Source: an uncultured Clostridia bacterium | GTDB taxonomy: Bacteria; Bacillota; Clostridia; Christensenellales; Maliibacteriaceae | Reading direction: 5' to 3' | Assembly (NCBI GenBank): GCA_934613185.1 | Contig: CAKTSO010000032.1 | Span: 1-15,561, forward strand | DNA length: 15,561 nucleotides | Part shown: positions 15,401 through 15,561 of the stretch, piece by piece | How positions within the stretch are numbered: position 1 is the first letter of the stretch | Layout of the letters: each line of letters begins with the position of its first letter | The notes under the pieces: model-generated | What the model saw: the letters and a program-made list of their open reading frames with translations, nothing else | Told to the model about the DNA's origin: nothing | The model's database searches: none | Translations under genes and position numbers: made by a program

Positions 15401-15561
15401 GATGCTGCCGTCGCCCAGATCGATCGAAATGTCGAGTCCGCCGCCGGATTCGTCGGGCGGCGTTACGCCGATATCCGGATTGGGCACACCGTCGATCGAA
15501 CCGCTTGCGTCGATGGTCAATTTCACGTCCGCAGCCGACGATGAGGCCGAACGAACATAGG
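12467..15561 (-). CDS. Large GLUG-repeat surface protein with two membrane segments (N-terminus outside window)
   Basis: At least 1030 residues; the frame stays open to the right edge (reading YVRSASSSAADV before the GTG at 15526), so I treat the N-terminus as missing. Numbering from that GTG: a helical segment at about 54-105; five GLUG-type repeats at about 128-292; an InlB/bacterial-repeat-like beta domain at 340-402 (FEYGDSFAADDVP, WDRTDFTDLRTDTDVNAVY); an ectodomain to about 547; TM1 549-571; a very basic loop 575-600; TM2 602-622; then about 395 residues forming two similar halves (641-815 and 843-1006). The positive-inside rule puts both large parts outside and the loop in the cytosol. 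GLUG proteins with a similar middle part occur widely in gut Clostridia and their role is unknown; cell-surface display is the best inference. No signal peptide can be seen because the start is absent. It is followed by a strong terminator. Confidence 0.85.
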   Translation of the reverse strand, partial: YVRSASSSAADVKLTIDASGSIDGVPNPDIGVTPPDESGGGLDISIDLGDGSISGSGQIVATPDLNGLVGAINGLSGQLTQLNRAANSTAGTLAEDIRAINDKFNELSNTLFDAVFSIGNTDVVSDVSTIDIENATLGKIASCENTAQVSGDIDVGGIAGAMAIEYELDPEDDVSADLSAEYRREYEMRAVVYGCTNSGDVISRRDYCGGICGRMDVGYLSRCESYGDVTSEDGSYVGGVAGLCGGTIVSDYAKCVVSGKKYVGGIVGSGIAQSLSGASSSVSDCVGMVRIADAKQYFGAISGADAGDFSGNVFVSEDLAGLDARSYAGRAEPVDYETLMQDESLPDGMRRLRLRFFADDEVVEERTFEYGDSFAADDVPALPQKDDCYAEWDRTDFTDLRTDTDVNAVYTPYTTAAASATRRGDGQPVFMAEGKFQSDAVVSASAFDTQKISAFYSLDDGTDAAFEHYFASVPWYELPAEPIARNVLETWTIGIPDDGETTHKIHYRSPGASVRNIALYRLDENDEWQELSCESFGRDLVFETEGNRMQIAVVSQLSLWWAWLAVAIAALALVGSIVTLIVRAAKKSRGRKNAGMRANPADAKTKKKKRRGWIWILLCVLLLLAATGAFLILKSEEGTAYRTLREIEKSGAWSADVTIDAAVGEEEFRVQTDLQTQTIDGKAITRTQIEDVPLYFADGAVFLENGRGYRLCGEIADYSALLNAALEDADGITLKKEEGGWRFTLSGDAANRLLMLAVPQLDEQLVQTQQATVFATVNDDKTAEMTVAAQGALSDGSSFRVTAQFSNICGEADFEIPEIVTKAAARNTDGLPDMTQDLLTLIGAWENWKAQDYVSADSTLRIECDPVSLDRHFTLQWDKENDVCGIRTGGISFYLRGDTALSANGERVQAEASLANTRRIFEAAYLACLNADFDKSVRNDAAYYTIRLDEASMDAIAQAVLPQEASDAVQLEKGSATVCVKDGEIESFAFDCTGTVGGEVLNAAASLGGEFAFTYEPFSLPERVTGAASK
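14651..15145 (-). repeat. Five GLUG-type repeats inside the surface protein
   Basis: Protein-level repeats of the form C-x-N/S-x-G-x-V then VGGIxG: DVGGIAGAM, YCGGICGRM, YVGGVAGLC, YVGGIVGSG and a degenerate YFGAISGA. Each is preceded by a Cys-containing strand (SCENTAQV, GCTNSGDV, RCESYGDV, AKCVVSG, DCVGMVRI). Such repeats typically stack as a right-handed beta-solenoid in surface and adhesin-like proteins. Confidence 0.8.

Noticed and set aside
15524..15526. GTG at 15526 as the true start of the surface protein
   Set aside because: The frame remains open to the window edge, there is no purine-rich site before it, and no signal peptide follows, although the protein is clearly exported.

Overview
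The window looks like ordinary chromosome from a GC-rich, Gram-positive-type anaerobe of the Clostridia. The grounds are a T-box leader on the phenylalanyl-tRNA synthetase operon, a class III (Firmicutes-type) fructose-1,6-bisphosphatase, an indolepyruvate:ferredoxin oxidoreductase, a C_GCAxxG_C_C redox protein, strong purine-rich ribosome binding sites, and lipobox solute-binding proteins. The exact family cannot be fixed from the sequence. Every gene I can support lies on the minus strand. The long plus-strand open frames are codon-register shadows of these genes.

Layout, left to right (reverse of transcription). 1-1723: iorA, cut only at its extreme C-terminus by the window edge; its consensus promoter lies over the 3' end of the next gene. 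1810-2298: C_GCAxxG_C_C redox protein with its own promoter. 2457-5046: two tandem, about 80% identical sugar-type solute-binding lipoproteins. Each has its own consensus sigma-70-type promoter, 5' UTR hairpin and intrinsic terminator, and no permease or ATPase gene lies nearby. 5163-10317: an apparent operon transcribed from a promoter at about 10,300 through a phenylalanine T-box leader into pheS, pheT, a Nudix hydrolase and an HD-domain hydrolase, closed by a strong terminator. 10323-12278: fbp, with only 5 bp between its stop codon and the -35 box of the pheS promoter. 12407-15561: terminator and most of a very large surface protein with GLUG repeats, two membrane segments and an internally duplicated C-terminal ectodomain; its N-terminus lies beyond the right edge.

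Functionally, iorA (2-keto acid oxidation to acyl-CoA and reduced ferredoxin) and its redox-protein neighbour fit amino acid fermentation. fbp serves gluconeogenesis. The T-box lets uncharged tRNA-Phe switch on pheST and probably the two trailing hydrolases. The parts least explained by known biology are the GLUG/two-TM/duplicated-domain surface protein and the pair of orphan binding proteins, whose promoter regions share a 15-bp block. I found no mobile element, CRISPR array, rRNA or tRNA gene.
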